From Manis javanica (taxonomy: Eukaryota; Chordata; Mammalia; Pholidota; Manidae), in the NCBI RefSeq assembly GCF_040802235.1, contig NC_133158.1, positions 155,260,401 through 155,324,400 on the forward strand: DNA of 64,000 nucleotides, in the 5' to 3' direction. The position numbers were made by a program, and so were the translations under genes. Below are positions 63,081-64,000 of this stretch, in pieces (position 1 is the stretch's first letter; the number at the start of each line of letters is the position of its first letter). The notes beneath the pieces were generated by a model. That model was not told where the DNA came from. It did no database searches and was given only the letters and a program-made list of their open reading frames with translations.

Positions 63081-63130
63081 CGGGAGACCCTCTGGGCCCA
63101 ACCCCCTCCCTCTCCAGACGCTGATGGAAG

Positions 63131-63484
63131 TGGAATCGGCCACATGTCATCCTTAGTGTCGCCGAACAGATCTGCTCACACCTGGCTCGAACCCCGCATT
63201 TGAGAGGGGTCGTGTAATAGAAGAGAGCTCGGGAGACAGGAGAAGCAGCTCACGCTGATGGAAGTTCCTCTACTTAAAATTAAAAAAAAAAAATTTTTTT
63301 TAAAGGACGAATTGAAGTTCTTTCTCTTTCCTGTAAGTCAAACTTTGACAATAACGTGGATCATAGGTCCCATAGATTAGTTTCAGGATTACAGAGTGAA
63401 AGGGTAGACATTCATTTCCTCCTGTTGGGGATGCTATCAGAATTGCATTTTTTAAAGTAGAAAAATTGAAAAAGTTAAAATATG
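63131..63484. other. AGTR1 upstream flank
   Basis: Sequence falls from the CpG island to AT-rich DNA, including an A9/T9-type run near 63281-63302. No gene recognised. Confidence 0.45.
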
Positions 63485-63487
63485 ACC

Positions 63488-64000
63488 AACTACGTAAAGA
63501 AGGATTAATATAAATTCTTCACAAAGTCTTCTAGAAAAACAAGAGGAAGGATCATTGCTCAACTCATGATATGAGGCCAGTATTATCCTGATACCAAAAC
63601 CAGATGAGACATCAGAAGAAAACTCAGACAAATAGCTCTTGTGCATATAGATAAAAACCCTCAACAGAATATTAGCAAATCCAATCCAGTAACACATAAA
63701 AAGGATTACACACCATGACCAAGTGAGATTTATTCCAGGAATGCAAGATTAATTTACCGAAAGTCAGTTGATGTAATACACCATGTCAGTAGAAGAAAGG
63801 ACACAGGATCATCTTAAGTCAGAAAAAGCAAAGGACAAAATCTAACACCCTTTCAGGAAAAAAAACACTCAACAAACTAAGACTAGAAAGGAATTTTCTC
63901 AAACTGTAAAGTCAATTTATGAAAAATTTACATCATACTTAATTGTGAAAAATTGAATTTTTTTTCACAGCTAAGATCAACAATAAGACAAGATGTTGAC
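63488..64000 (+). mobile_element. old L1 ORF2 fragment, running off the window
   Basis: Typical L1 reverse-transcriptase region text: GAGGCCAGTATTATCCTGAT, ACCAAGTGAGATTTATTCC, GATGTAATACACCATGTCAG and TTTATGAAAAATTTACATC. Many stops. It begins about 480 bp upstream of the AGTR1 TATA box and points away from the gene. Confidence 0.9.

Larger units (their letters stand above)
62590..63130. promoter_or_regulatory. AGTR1: CpG island at the AGTR1 5' end
   Basis: About 540 bp with many CpGs (CGCGCCGCCTCGGCGCC-type text) in an otherwise CpG-poor window. It covers the predicted first exon, TATA box and GC box. The only CpG-dense block in the window lies at the expected distance upstream of the AGTR1 coding exon. 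Confidence 0.85.

Noticed and set aside
62544..63156. Two long plus-strand frames (122 and 117 codons) in the CpG island
   Set aside because: Stop codons are rare in CpG-rich DNA; the frames overlap each other, cross the promoter, and have no known domain. A divergent transcript is possible but not shown.
63185..63215. GGCTCGAACCCCGC, like a tRNA B-box
   Set aside because: No A-box or cloverleaf can be formed around it.

Overview
The window is nuclear DNA from a placental mammal. It holds one recognisable protein-coding gene, a complete 359-codon open frame for the type-1 angiotensin II receptor (AGTR1), on the minus strand. Everything else is AT-rich intron or intergenic DNA with mammalian interspersed repeats (MIR, L2, L1, MER20, MER5A-like and Tigger-like DNA transposons, MLT1 and other LTRs). 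I see no Alu, B1/B2, Bov-tA or carnivore tRNA-Lys SINE. This argues against primate, rodent, ruminant and carnivore, and suits another placental, perhaps a laurasiatherian. I cannot name the species.

Layout on the minus strand, from high to low coordinates. An old L1 ORF2 piece (about 63.49-64.0 kb) lies just upstream of the gene. A CpG-rich promoter (about 62.59-63.13 kb) has a GC box and a TATA box at 63001-63006. A predicted non-coding first exon (about 62.97-62.75 kb) carries a 10-codon upstream ORF and a clean GTGAGT donor. About 46 kb of intron follows (62.75-16.59 kb). The terminal exon (16591 to about 14590) carries the last 46 bases of the 5' UTR, the whole CDS (16545-15466) and a 3' UTR of about 0.88 kb ending near an AATAAA on the minus strand. 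Additional small 5' non-coding exons are known for this gene in other mammals, but I could not place them. Positions 1 to about 14.59 kb are downstream intergenic DNA.

Mobile elements in the introns include a short, non-autonomous, serine-tRNA-primed endogenous retrovirus-like element (25.3-27.2 kb) with a related solo LTR 2.3 kb away. There is a compact solo LTR with a perfect 5-bp target duplication (47.49-47.69 kb). Three 5'-truncated L1 copies have related 3' ends; one sits inside an L2 and one is only about 55 bp long, each with target duplications.

No previously undescribed multi-gene system is visible. The strongest observations concern AGTR1 itself: the well-known miR-155 seed site in the 3' UTR is changed by one base, two transmembrane residues differ from the human receptor (G106 and T163), and in-frame stops before the ATG exclude an N-terminally extended receptor through this splice acceptor.
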